A stretch of DNA of 64,000 nucleotides, from positions 1,054,001 through 1,118,000 of the forward strand of contig NZ_LQBO01000001.1 of assembly GCF_001507555.1 (NCBI RefSeq), given 5' to 3'. The position numbers and the translations under genes are program-made. The notes beneath the pieces are model-generated. The model was not told the origin of the DNA. It saw nothing but the letters and a program-made list of their open reading frames with translations, and did no database searches. The number at the start of each line of letters is the position of its first letter. The first letter of the stretch is position 1. This DNA comes from Thiomicrospira sp. XS5 (GTDB taxonomy: Bacteria; Pseudomonadota; Gammaproteobacteria; Thiomicrospirales; Thiomicrospiraceae). This document shows, in pieces, positions 7,799 to 16,526 of the stretch.

Positions 7799-9184
7799 AT
7801 GAAAGATCAAGTTAAACAAATTCATTTTGTCGGTATCGGCGGCGTGGGTATGGCCGGTATTGCAGAAGTCTGTCTGAACCTGGGGTTCACCGTTTCCGGT
7901 TCGGATTTGAAGGAAAATCCAACGGTGAATCGCCTGAAATCCCTCGGCGCGCTCATTCAAATCGGCCATGCCGCCGAACACGTTCAAAACAGTGATGTGG
8001 TTGTCGTTTCCACGGCCATTGCCCAAGATAACCCGGAAGTCAGCTTTGCTAAAGAAACCCGAATTCCCGTGATTCCGCGAGCGGCGATGTTGGCGGAATT
8101 GATGCGCATGCGATTCGGCATCGCCATTGCCGGTACCCACGGCAAAACCACCACCACGTCCTTAGCCGCAGCCATTTTGACTCAGGGCGGGTTGGATCCA
8201 ACCTTCGTGATCGGCGGTAAACTGAACCAGGTGGATTCCAATGCCCGCTTGGGTGGAAGTCAGTATTTGGTCGCCGAAGCGGATGAGTCCGACGCTTCTT
8301 TTTTGCATTTATCACCGATGATGTCAGTGGTCACCAATATCGACGAAGACCATATGGACACGTACCAGGGGGATTATCAAAACCTGGAAAACACTTTTGT
8401 TGAATTTATCCACCGCTTGCCCTTCTATGGTTTGGCGATTCTGTGCTATGAAGATTCGAACATTCGCGACATGTTGCCGAAGCTGTCGCGTAAAACCCGT
8501 ACTTATGGTTTTTCGGATCAGGCGGATGTGTATGCGTCCAATGTTCGGCACGACGGGCTGGCGATGTTGTTTGAGGTCCATGCCGAGAATAAACCGGTGT
8601 TTGAAGTCCGTTTGAATCAGCCGGGGCGCCATAATGTCCTGAATGCGCTCGCGGCCATTACCGTCGGTTTGGAATTGGATGTGTCGGTGGAGGCCATTCA
8701 ACAGGCGTTGGGCGAATTCGGAGGCGTGGGGCGTCGTTTTGAAGTTTATCCGCACCGCTGGATTGGCGGCAAAGACGTGACGTTGGTGGACGATTACGGT
8801 CACCATCCAACCGAATTAACGGCTACGATTTCCACGGCACGTCAGGCGTTTCCTAAGCGTCGTTTGGTATTGGTGTTTCAGCCGCATCGTTACAGCCGTA
8901 CGCGCGATTTGTTCGATGACTTTGTGCAAGCCTTGGTGGAGGCCGATTTGGTGGTATTGACGGATGTCTATGCCGCGGGCGAAGCGCCTTTGGCGGCTTT
9001 CGATTCCAAAGCCCTGTTGCAGGCGATGCGGTTGCGTGGGCATAAAGACAATCTGCACGTCGAATCCTTGGCAGAACTCAATGAGCTGATGACGCCGGTG
9101 TTGTTGGACGACGATGTGGTGCTGGTGATGGGCGCGGGCGATATCGGCCAAGTCGCGCGTCAATGGAAAGAACAATCTGCGTAA
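7799..9184 (+). CDS. murC: UDP-N-acetylmuramate--L-alanine ligase
   Basis: The product is 461 aa, normal for MurC, which adds L-Ala to UDP-MurNAc in cytoplasmic peptidoglycan synthesis. Diagnostic motifs are the N-terminal Rossmann glycine pattern (HFVGIGGVGMAGIAE, about residues 9-23), the ATP loop AGTHGKTTTTSLAA (about 111-124), EADESDASFLHL and DDYGHHPTEL (about 329-338). It opens the remnant of the dcw cluster. The usual order is murG-murC-murB-ddl; here murG is not upstream (suf is) and murB is absent between murC and ddl. The stop codon overlaps the first ATG available to ddl. Confidence 0.96.
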   Translation: MKDQVKQIHFVGIGGVGMAGIAEVCLNLGFTVSGSDLKENPTVNRLKSLGALIQIGHAAEHVQNSDVVVVSTAIAQDNPEVSFAKETRIPVIPRAAMLAELMRMRFGIAIAGTHGKTTTTSLAAAILTQGGLDPTFVIGGKLNQVDSNARLGGSQYLVAEADESDASFLHLSPMMSVVTNIDEDHMDTYQGDYQNLENTFVEFIHRLPFYGLAILCYEDSNIRDMLPKLSRKTRTYGFSDQADVYASNVRHDGLAMLFEVHAENKPVFEVRLNQPGRHNVLNALAAITVGLELDVSVEAIQQALGEFGGVGRRFEVYPHRWIGGKDVTLVDDYGHHPTELTATISTARQAFPKRRLVLVFQPHRYSRTRDLFDDFVQALVEADLVVLTDVYAAGEAPLAAFDSKALLQAMRLRGHKDNLHVESLAELNELMTPVLLDDDVVLVMGAGDIGQVARQWKEQSA

Positions 9185-9207
9185 TGCGCAACAAAGAGAT
9201 GGAAAGC

Positions 9208-10146
9208 ATGCAAGAATCTTGGAACAGAACCGATTTGAATGATGCCCTGGGGCGGGTCGCGGTCTTGATGGGCGGAACCGCTGCCGAACGTGATATTTCG
9301 TTGAAGAGCGGGACCGAAGTGACCAAGGCCTTGCAGCAAACCGGTGTAAATGCCACAGCCTGTGATGTGAAAAGTGTCCAGGACGTGTTGGCGGTCACCG
9401 AGCAGTACGATCGGGCTTTTATTGCGTTGCATGGGCGTTGGGGTGAAGACGGCGGTGTTCAAGCCTTGCTGGATGCGTTGGATTTTCCGTACACCGGCAG
9501 TCAAATGACGGCGTCGGCCCTGGCGATGGATAAGTTGCGCACCAAATGGTTATGGCAGGGCGTCGGTTTGCCAACGCCCGGCTTTCAAGTCGTGTCGCCG
9601 TCTCAACCCTTTGATAAAAGTGCATTCGAATTGCGCTTTCCGGTTATTGTGAAACCGAGTCATGAGGGTTCCAGTATCGGTATGCGGAAAGTCGACGATT
9701 TGGATGCGTTGGAAGAGGCCATTGCGTTTGCACAGGATTACGATACGGAAATTTTAATTGAGCAATGGGTGACCGGTCGGGAATACACCTGCGCCGTGTT
9801 GGGCGATTCCGCCTTGCCGATGATTCACTTGAAAACCGATCACGATTTTTACGATTTTGATGCCAAATACCAATCTTCGAGTACCCAATATATTTGCCCT
9901 TGTGGCTTGCCAGTCGAACAGGAAGCGGATATTCAAGCGTTGGTGGTGGAGGCGTTTCATGCCATTGGCGCACGGCACTGGGGGCGAGTGGATTTGATGT
10001 TGGATGAAAACGACCAGGCCTGGCTGATTGAGCTGAACAGCGTGCCTGGAATGACGGACCACAGCCTGGTGCCCATGGCGGCAAAGGCGGCAGGGATTGA
10101 CTTTCCGGAACTGGTGCGTCGCATTCTGTCGATGACCCTCGCGTAA
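9208..10146 (+). CDS. ddl: D-alanine--D-alanine ligase
   Basis: This ATP-grasp ligase makes D-Ala-D-Ala for peptidoglycan. It shows GRVAVLMGGTAAERDISLKSG near the N-terminus, ALHGRWGEDG, PVIVKPSHEGSSIGMRKV (ATP binding) and LIELNSVPGMTDHSLVPMAA (Mg and substrate). I place the start at ATG 9208 (312 aa, close to DdlB length), with AAAGAG at 9193-9198 as ribosome site. In-frame starts also exist at 9163, 9184 (overlapping the murC stop as TAATG) and 9199. The gene contains one CCAGGCCTGG copy at 10014, read as DQAWLIE. Confidence 0.93.
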   Translation: MQESWNRTDLNDALGRVAVLMGGTAAERDISLKSGTEVTKALQQTGVNATACDVKSVQDVLAVTEQYDRAFIALHGRWGEDGGVQALLDALDFPYTGSQMTASALAMDKLRTKWLWQGVGLPTPGFQVVSPSQPFDKSAFELRFPVIVKPSHEGSSIGMRKVDDLDALEEAIAFAQDYDTEILIEQWVTGREYTCAVLGDSALPMIHLKTDHDFYDFDAKYQSSSTQYICPCGLPVEQEADIQALVVEAFHAIGARHWGRVDLMLDENDQAWLIELNSVPGMTDHSLVPMAAKAAGIDFPELVRRILSMTLA

Positions 10147-10172
10147 CGAGACAATAGAGGCTAAGGCGTCAC

Positions 10173-10871
10173 GTGAAAAAAAATTTATCGTTAGCGCTGG
10201 GACTGGTTTTATTGGCTTTAATCACCGCTTGGGTCGCCTTTTCTCCGGCTCGAGTGATTACCGAGGTGCAGCTCAACGGGGATTTGGAGCGTCTGAAGCC
10301 CGCTGAAATTGAAGCGCTGGTGTCGCCTTATGTGGGGCAATCGTTTTGGCGTATTGATTTGGAACGCCTGCATGCCGATATCCTGCACTTGGATTGGGTG
10401 TATAAAGTTAAGGTCAAACGTCGTTGGCCGAATAAGTTGATTCTGGAGATTACCGAACAAAAACCTGTCGCTCGCTGGAGTGAGGACGGGTTGTTGAATC
10501 AGGAAGGGGATATTTTTTATCCTTATGATATTGATTCGTTTCAACGCATGGTGGTGTTGGACGGCTCGGCGATTCAGTCGCGCGCTTTGTTGCAAAAATT
10601 ACAGGTGTTTCAAGACGCTTTTTCAAGGTTGGATTGGACGATCGATTCCATGATGGCGCAACCCGACGGGGTGTGGCGAATTCACTTTCTGTCCGGCGCG
10701 ACATTATTGCTGGACAATGAAGACTGGCAGGGCAAGTTGGATCGTTTTATCCGGGCTTATCCAAAGACCCAACAGGACTTAAGAAAATTCGCACACGTAT
10801 TCGATTTACGCTATAGTAATGGCTTTGTAATTAAGCAAAAAACGCCGCAAAGTCGTCCGGCCTCTGAGTAA
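10173..10871 (+). CDS. ftsQ: Cell division protein FtsQ
   Basis: The product is 232 aa. It has a short cytoplasmic start and one membrane anchor (LSLALGLVLLALITAWVAF, about residues 4-22), followed by a POTRA domain (VITEVQLNGDLERLKPAEIEALV) and the FtsQ beta domain (WVYKVKVKRRWPNKLILEITEQKPVARW). FtsQ links cytoplasmic and periplasmic divisome parts with FtsB and FtsL. It starts at GTG 10173 with purine-rich AGAGG and AAGG upstream. It lies 26 bp after ddl and 57 bp before ftsA, in the usual order. Confidence 0.92.
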   Translation: MKKNLSLALGLVLLALITAWVAFSPARVITEVQLNGDLERLKPAEIEALVSPYVGQSFWRIDLERLHADILHLDWVYKVKVKRRWPNKLILEITEQKPVARWSEDGLLNQEGDIFYPYDIDSFQRMVVLDGSAIQSRALLQKLQVFQDAFSRLDWTIDSMMAQPDGVWRIHFLSGATLLLDNEDWQGKLDRFIRAYPKTQQDLRKFAHVFDLRYSNGFVIKQKTPQSRPASE

Positions 10872-10928
10872 CGAAAAATTCGCAAAAATGCGGTCTCGGC
10901 ATTATCCACAGAAAGGTGAAAAAAACGA

Positions 10929-12182
10929 ATGGCAAGAAAGCAGCAGACCCCTCATTCCAATATTGTGATCGGACTTGATATCGGGACGTCGAAAATCGCC
11001 GCGATTATCGGTAAAGTCAAACCGGACGGCGGGATTGAAGTCGTCGGAATGGGCACACACCCTTCAAAAGGTTTGAAAAAAGGGGTGGTTGTGAACATTG
11101 ATTCGACGGTTGAGTCGATTCAGCGTGCCATTGACGAGGCCGAAAGAATGTCCGGTATCAAAGCGGAATCGGTTTCGGTGGGCATTGCCGGCAGTCATAT
11201 CGGCAGCTTCAACTCTAACGGAATGGTCGCCATCAGCAACCAGGAAGTTCAGGAAGAAGACGTCCAACGTGTGATTGATGCGGCGCAAACCATTGCCATC
11301 CCAGGGGACCAGGAAGTACTGCACATTCTGCCGCAGGAGTTCATGATTGATAACCAGGGTGGCATTCGCGAGCCGATTGGCATGTCCGGTGTGCGTTTGG
11401 AAGCCAAGGTGCACATGGTGACCGGTTCGGTCAGCGCGGCCCAAAATATTACCAAATGCGTTGAACGCTGTTCTTTGAAAGTGGATAACCTGATTTTGGA
11501 ACAACTGGCGTCCTCGGAAGCGGTGTTGTCAGAAGATGAAAAAGAATTAGGCGTATGTCTGGTTGATATCGGTGGCGGCACCACCGACATCGCCATTTTC
11601 CAGAATGGCGCCATTCGTCATTCCGCTGTGATTCCGGTGGCGGGCGATCAAGTCACCAATGACATCGCTATGGCGTTACGCACACCGAAACAAGCCGCGG
11701 AAGACATCAAGAAGAAATACGCTTGCGCATTGCCTCAGTTGATTTCGCAGGATGAAGAAATTGAAGTGCCCAGTGTGGGCGATCGTCCGGCGCGATGCTT
11801 GTCCCGCCATACCTTGGTCGAAGTAATCGAACCGCGTTATGAAGAACTGTTTCAATTGATTCAAGCCGAGCTGCGTCGCACCGATTTTGAAAATAAAATC
11901 GCTGCGGGGATTGTGTTGACCGGTGGCAGTTCACTGGTTGAAGGTGCGGTGGAGTTGGCCGAGGAAGTGTTCCACATGCCGGTTCGTCTTGGCATGCCGT
12001 TGGAAGTTTCCGGTTTGAAGGAAGAGGTGCGAAGCCCGTCTTTTGCCACCACCGTCGGTTTGTTAATGTATGCGAAAGAGCATCAACCGACACCGGTTTC
12101 CGCTGAAAAACCACAAAAAACCAGCTCGGACAGAGAGTCGGTTCTGAACCGGATGAAAAACTGGTTTAGCAATAATTTTTAG
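10929..12182 (+). CDS. ftsA: Cell division protein FtsA
   Basis: The product is 417 aa, full length for this actin-like ATPase that tethers FtsZ polymers to the membrane. Phosphate-1 (GLDIGTSKIAAIIG, about residues 15-28), phosphate-2 (VDIGGGTTDIAIF) and adenosine (GIVLTGGSSLVEGA) motifs are intact. The C-terminus ends in an amphipathic helix (SVLNRMKNWFSNNF), the membrane-targeting sequence. Its normal downstream partner ftsZ is absent: only 71 bp separate it from lpxC. Nothing suggests that FtsA itself has decayed, so FtsZ is presumably encoded elsewhere in the genome. Confidence 0.95.
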   Translation: MARKQQTPHSNIVIGLDIGTSKIAAIIGKVKPDGGIEVVGMGTHPSKGLKKGVVVNIDSTVESIQRAIDEAERMSGIKAESVSVGIAGSHIGSFNSNGMVAISNQEVQEEDVQRVIDAAQTIAIPGDQEVLHILPQEFMIDNQGGIREPIGMSGVRLEAKVHMVTGSVSAAQNITKCVERCSLKVDNLILEQLASSEAVLSEDEKELGVCLVDIGGGTTDIAIFQNGAIRHSAVIPVAGDQVTNDIAMALRTPKQAAEDIKKKYACALPQLISQDEEIEVPSVGDRPARCLSRHTLVEVIEPRYEELFQLIQAELRRTDFENKIAAGIVLTGGSSLVEGAVELAEEVFHMPVRLGMPLEVSGLKEEVRSPSFATTVGLLMYAKEHQPTPVSAEKPQKTSSDRESVLNRMKNWFSNNF

Positions 12183-12202
12183 AATGGGCAATGTGACATT
12201 TG

Positions 12203-12211
12203 TGTTAAAAT
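12203..12211 (+). promoter_or_regulatory. Extended -10 promoter candidate for lpxC
   Basis: TGTTAAAAT fits the extended -10 form TGnTAnnnT and lies 42 bp before the lpxC start, in the only gap between ftsA and lpxC. The same TGTGTTA context recurs twice upstream of secA. No good -35 is visible. Confidence 0.4.
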
Positions 12212-12253
12212 TTCACGCTTGTCGTTTGATTAAGCAAAATTGAAGATAGTCAC

Positions 12254-13174
12254 GTGAAACAAAGAACGCTTGCCAATTCCATTAAAGCCAAAGGCGTGGG
12301 GCTGCACACCGGTCATAAGTCGGTAATGACGCTTCGTCCGGCGCCGGTGAATACCGGGGTCGTTTTCCGTCGGGTCGATTTGGACCCCGTCGTCGAGTTC
12401 CCGGTTTCGCCGGAACTGGTCAAAGAAACCACCTTGTGTACCACCATCGTCCAGGAGCAACAAGACAAGAGCATCAAAATCGCTACCATTGAGCATTTGA
12501 TGTCGGCGTTGGCCGGTGTCGGTATCGATAATCTCTACATCGACATTACCGCTGATGAAGTGCCGATTATGGACGGGAGTGCCTCGCATTTTATTTTCTT
12601 GTTGCAGTCGGCCGGCGTTGAGCTGCAGGATGCACCGAAAAAATTCATCCGCATTAAAAAGCCGGTTAAGGTCACGAATAATAAAGGCGGAGTTGCTCAG
12701 TTCGAACCTTATGACGGTTATCGATTGAACTTCTCGATTGAGTTTGACCATCCGGCGTTTGACCAGACGGCGGAAAAAATGACCTTGAGCTTTTCTTCGA
12801 CCGCCTATTTCAAAGAAGTCAGCCGTGCCCGTACCTTTGGGTTTATGAAAGACATGGAAAAACTGCGCGCACAGAACCTTGGTTTGGGCGCGGGGTTGCA
12901 CAATGCCATCGGTCTGGATGAGAACGGTGTCGTTAACCAGGAAGGGCTGCGTGACAAGGACGAATTCGTCCGTCATAAGATTTTGGATGCCGTTGGCGAT
13001 TTGTTTATGGCCGGTCATGCCATTATTGGTGAGTTTACCGCGCATAAATCGGGTCATGCGTTGAACAATCAATTGCTGCGCGCGTTGATTGCCGATCCGG
13101 AGGCTTATGAAGTGGTGACCTTCGAAAATGAAGAGCCGCCAGTTCAATATGGTAGCAGCAAAATCCTGTTGTAA
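12254..13174 (+). CDS. lpxC: UDP-3-O-acyl-N-acetylglucosamine deacetylase
   Basis: The product is 306 aa, standard for LpxC, the zinc hydrolase committing to lipid A synthesis. Zinc-ligand motifs are visible: TIEHLMSALAG (about residues 77-87), HKILDAVGDLFMAG (about 238-251) and GHALNNQLLRAL (about 265-276), with the conserved MDGSA near 107-111. It starts at GTG 12254. It normally follows ftsZ; here it follows ftsA directly. The C-terminus (VTFENEEPPVQY) is where FtsH-type turnover signals lie in some bacteria, but nothing can be said about that here. Confidence 0.96.
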   Translation: MKQRTLANSIKAKGVGLHTGHKSVMTLRPAPVNTGVVFRRVDLDPVVEFPVSPELVKETTLCTTIVQEQQDKSIKIATIEHLMSALAGVGIDNLYIDITADEVPIMDGSASHFIFLLQSAGVELQDAPKKFIRIKKPVKVTNNKGGVAQFEPYDGYRLNFSIEFDHPAFDQTAEKMTLSFSSTAYFKEVSRARTFGFMKDMEKLRAQNLGLGAGLHNAIGLDENGVVNQEGLRDKDEFVRHKILDAVGDLFMAGHAIIGEFTAHKSGHALNNQLLRALIADPEAYEVVTFENEEPPVQYGSSKILL

Positions 13175-13212
13175 TTCTCAAAAATGACAGCGCATTTCGT
13201 CCCTTTGGAATG

Positions 13213-13268
13213 TGTTAAAAATACTTAAAAGTTCCCTTCATTTTTCCGCCCTTGAAATGTGTTAGAAT
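13213..13268 (+). promoter_or_regulatory. Tandem extended -10 promoter candidates for secA
   Basis: Two similar segments occur in the 244-bp lpxC-secA gap. TGTTAAAAA is at 13213-13221 and TGTTAGAAT at 13260-13268, each preceded by a related AATG. The second is the better -10 (TAGAAT, 13263-13268). Downstream there is a long untranslated leader with a small GGCGT/ACGCC stem near 13361-13378. No SecM-like coding region was found. Confidence 0.4.
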
Positions 13269-13418
13269 TGTCCCCATTTAAAAGTGGGTTGTCAGGCTTT
13301 ACAAGTCCGTCTTAAGACGTAAACTGTGACAACACTGTAATCGTTAGACATCACTCCGGTGAGGCGTGCCGAACGACGCCGATCTGGTTTTTAAACTCTT
13401 TACTGGATTCAAGCGCTA

Positions 13419-16157
13419 ATGGCTCTTAACATTTTCAAAAAACTTTTCGGCAGTCGTAATGAGCGACTTCTCAAGCAGTATCGCAAAAAAGTACAGCAAA
13501 TCAACGCACTCGAAGATTCCTTCTCTCAACTCAGTGACGAAGACCTGAAGGCGAAAACCGATGCGTTCAAACAACAGATTGCCGACGGGGTGTCGTTGGA
13601 TCAGTTGTTGCCGGAAGCCTTTGCCGTGGTGCGTGAAGCCGGGAAACGGGTCATGGGCATGCGTCATTACGATGTTCAGTTGATTGGTGGGATGGCGCTG
13701 CATGACGGCAAAATTTCTGAAATGCGTACCGGGGAAGGGAAAACCCTGGTCGCGACCTTACCGGCCTATCTGAATGCTTTGGCCGGAAAAGGGGTGCACG
13801 TCATTACCGTCAACGATTACCTCGCCTCGCGTGATGCGGAATGGATGGGGCAGTTGTATGGCTTTTTGGGGTTGACCACCGGCGTGATTTTGTCCGGCCA
13901 GCCAGCCAATGAAAAACAAGCTGCTTACAATGCCGACATCACTTACGGTACCAATAACGAATTCGGTTTCGATTACCTGCGCGATAATATGGCGATCTTT
14001 GTGGAAGAGCGTGTGATGCGCGGCCAGCCATTCGCCATTGTGGATGAGGTCGACTCGATCCTGATTGACGAAGCGCGGACTCCGTTGATTATTTCCGGCC
14101 CGGCCGAAGACAAATCCGAGTTGTATCAGAAAATGAATCCACTGGTACAAGGCTTGGAGCGTGGTGAAGAAGATCTGGAAACGAAAACCGCCAGTGGCGA
14201 TTACACCATTGACGAAAAAACCAAACAAATCCACTTGACGGATGAAGGCCACTCGAAGGTCGAAGCCATGCTGGTGGAAATCGGCCTGCTGAACGAAGGC
14301 GATTCGCTTTACGACGCCGAACACATCAGCTTGATGAAATACGTTAATGCCTCTTTGCGTGCGCATCTGTTGTTTGAAAAGAACACCGATTACATTGTCC
14401 AAGACAACGAAGTGGTCATTATCGACGAATTCACCGGCCGTAAAATGACCGGACGTCGTTGGGGGGATGGTTTGCACCAAGCGGTGGAAGCCAAAGAGGG
14501 GGGCGCGATTCAGGCAGAAAGCCAAACTTACGCTTCCATCACCTTCCAGAATTATTTCCGTCAATACGACAAGCTGTCGGGCATGACCGGGACGGCCGAT
14601 ACCGAAGCCGGCGAATTCCTGTCCACCTATCAGTTGGAAGTGGTGGTGATTCCGCCGAATAAAGTGCCATCACGCCAAGATTTACCAGACCTGGTGTTTT
14701 TGGACATTGAAGGCAAGTTGAATGCGATTGTCCGAGATATTAAGGCGATGAAAGAAACCGGTCAACCGATTCTGGTCGGGACGGCTTCCATCGAGATGTC
14801 CGAAGTCTTGTCTTCCTTGTTTGACAAAGAAGGCATCAAACATAGCGTATTGAACGCCAAGCAGCATGAACGTGAAGCCAATATCATTGCCGACGCCGGG
14901 CGTCCGGGGGCCATCACCATTGCCACCAATATGGCTGGGCGCGGGACGGACATTGTGTTGGGCGGTAACCTGGAATCCGAGCTGGAAGCCTTGGACAATC
15001 CAACCGACGAGCAAATTGCGGAAGTCAAAGCGGCTTGGCAGAAGCGTCATGATGAAGTCTTGGAAAAAGGCGGCTTAATGGTGCTCGGTTCCGAACGACA
15101 CGAATCGCGTCGTATCGATAACCAGCTTCGCGGGCGTTCCGGTCGTCAAGGCGATCCGGGGGTGACGCGTTTCTATCTGTCATTGGACGATGACCTGATG
15201 CGTCGTTTTGCCTCGGAAAAAGTCAAAAATATGATGCGTCGCCTGGGCATGAAATCGGACGAAGCCATCGAACACAATATGGTTAGTAAGTCCATTGAGC
15301 GTGCTCAGAAACAGGTCGAGCGCATGCATCAGGACGAACGTGCTAACCTGTTGAAGTTTGATAACATCGCCAATGAACAACGTAAGGTGGTGTACTCACA
15401 ACGCAATGAATTGATGGAAGAGGAAGACGTCTCCGAAATCGTCGATTCCTTGCGTGCCAATGTGATTGAATCGATTATGGCGAACTTCATTCCGCCGGGC
15501 AGCATCGAAGAACAATGGGATGTGGCCGGATTGGAAAAACAGTTGCAGGACGATTTGGGCCACACATTACCGATTCAGCAGTGGTTGGACGAAGACAAAG
15601 GGTTGTTTGAAGAAAAACTACGCGAACGTTTGGTGGACGAGGTCAAAGCCCTTTATCAGACCAAAATGGCCGTGGTGGACGAAAAAACACGCCACCATTT
15701 CGAAAAAGAAGTGTTGCTGCGTACCATCGATAAACAGTGGCGTGAGCATTTAAACGAAATGGATTATTTGCGTCGCTGGATTCACTTGAAAGGCTTTGCT
15801 CAGAAAGATCCGTTCCAGGAATATCGTTCCACGGCGGCGGATATGTTTGAGGCCTTCCTGGATGAGGTGATGTTTGAAACGGTACAAACCTTGTCGATGG
15901 TTCAGATTCAAGGTGTGGACGATGTCGATGCCTATGAACAGCAGCAAATTGACGAGCGTCCGCAGGCGTTGGAAGCCACGCATCCGGCCGCGCAAGGCAT
16001 TGCCGATGCGATGGGCATGCCCTCGGACGAAGCCGAAGCAGATCAACCGGAAAAAGAAGGCACTTACCGACGTGAGGCGCCGAAAGTGGGGCGTAACGAT
16101 CCGTGCCCGTGTGGTTCCGGTAAGAAATATAAACAATGTTGCGGTAAATTGAGTTAA
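13419..16157 (+). CDS. secA: Preprotein translocase ATPase SecA
   Basis: The product is 912 aa, full length. It contains [20 protein letters not shown] (Walker A, about residues 101-120), the [19 protein letters not shown] helicase II/Walker B region (about 209-227), [11 protein letters not shown] (about 507-517) and a C-terminal zinc-binding tail [14 protein letters not shown], which binds SecB and phospholipid. It drives protein export through SecYEG at the inner membrane. The secA-argJ-mutT order downstream is known from pseudomonads; here a MITE separates secA and argJ, and hisC separates argJ from mutT. Confidence 0.97.
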   Translation: MALNIFKKLFGSRNERLLKQYRKKVQQINALEDSFSQLSDEDLKAKTDAFKQQIADGVSLDQLLPEAFAVVREAGKRVMGMRHYDVQLIGGMALHDGKISEMRTGEGKTLVATLPAYLNALAGKGVHVITVNDYLASRDAEWMGQLYGFLGLTTGVILSGQPANEKQAAYNADITYGTNNEFGFDYLRDNMAIFVEERVMRGQPFAIVDEVDSILIDEARTPLIISGPAEDKSELYQKMNPLVQGLERGEEDLETKTASGDYTIDEKTKQIHLTDEGHSKVEAMLVEIGLLNEGDSLYDAEHISLMKYVNASLRAHLLFEKNTDYIVQDNEVVIIDEFTGRKMTGRRWGDGLHQAVEAKEGGAIQAESQTYASITFQNYFRQYDKLSGMTGTADTEAGEFLSTYQLEVVVIPPNKVPSRQDLPDLVFLDIEGKLNAIVRDIKAMKETGQPILVGTASIEMSEVLSSLFDKEGIKHSVLNAKQHEREANIIADAGRPGAITIATNMAGRGTDIVLGGNLESELEALDNPTDEQIAEVKAAWQKRHDEVLEKGGLMVLGSERHESRRIDNQLRGRSGRQGDPGVTRFYLSLDDDLMRRFASEKVKNMMRRLGMKSDEAIEHNMVSKSIERAQKQVERMHQDERANLLKFDNIANEQRKVVYSQRNELMEEEDVSEIVDSLRANVIESIMANFIPPGSIEEQWDVAGLEKQLQDDLGHTLPIQQWLDEDKGLFEEKLRERLVDEVKALYQTKMAVVDEKTRHHFEKEVLLRTIDKQWREHLNEMDYLRRWIHLKGFAQKDPFQEYRSTAADMFEAFLDEVMFETVQTLSMVQIQGVDDVDAYEQQQIDERPQALEATHPAAQGIADAMGMPSDEAEADQPEKEGTYRREAPKVGRNDPCPCGSGKKYKQCCGKLS

Positions 16158-16168
16158 TATTTACCGTA

Positions 16169-16431
16169 GGAACCTCTTATTGAATCGGTTTGATTTCTGG
16201 CAACGCCAAACTTTCCAGATCTAGGCGTGAAGTTGAAGCAATGTCTAGACCTTACAAGACTTCACAACGCAGAACTGGTAATTTTGGCTAAGCCCCTTCG
16301 GGCGGGGCTTAAAGCCCTCCTCTTCGTTGTTATGACTCTTGGCCTTAGAATGACTAAGGTCGGCGAGCCACGCCTAGAATAGGTAGGCTTTAAGTCCCGC
16401 AGAAGCTCAAACCGATTCAATCAGAGGTTCC
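16169..16431. mobile_element. 263-bp MITE-like element, whole-length imperfect palindrome
   Basis: The ends are 25-bp inverted repeats (16169-16193 and 16407-16431) matching at 24 of 25 positions; they begin GGAACCTCT and end GGTTTGA. A second inverted pair (CTAGGCGTG near 16221, CACGCCTAG near 16369) lies inside. An apex stem TAAGCCCC/GGGGCTTA (16289-16296 and 16304-16311) sits exactly at the centre of the element. No coding potential is visible. This is the form of a MITE mobilised in trans by a transposase with matching ends. TA flanks both sides, but a target duplication is not certain. It fills most of the 369-bp secA-argJ gap. Confidence 0.75.
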
Positions 16432-16444
16432 CTAATGGAGATTG

Positions 16445-16508
16445 AAAAAATCCACGTTGAGCGGAGTGTCGAGAAGCGATCGGACATTTCCATTCACGTG
16501 GATTTTTT
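16445..16508. terminator. Long hairpin with 13-bp perfect arms before argJ
   Basis: The arms AAAAAATCCACGT (16445-16457) and ACGTGGATTTTTT (16496-16508) are exactly complementary around a 38-base loop; the loop contains a weaker inner pairing. The A-tract and T-tract make it look like a bidirectional terminator. However, it ends only 6 bp before the argJ ribosome site, leaving no room for an argJ promoter downstream. It may be the original secA terminator, an attenuator for argJ, or another small repeat. Confidence 0.5.
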
Positions 16509-16526
16509 AGTTTGGAGAAAGAAAAC

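Noticed and set aside
13175-13418. secM-like arrest peptide upstream of secA
   Set aside because: No open frame with an export signal or arrest motif fits in the 244-bp gap.
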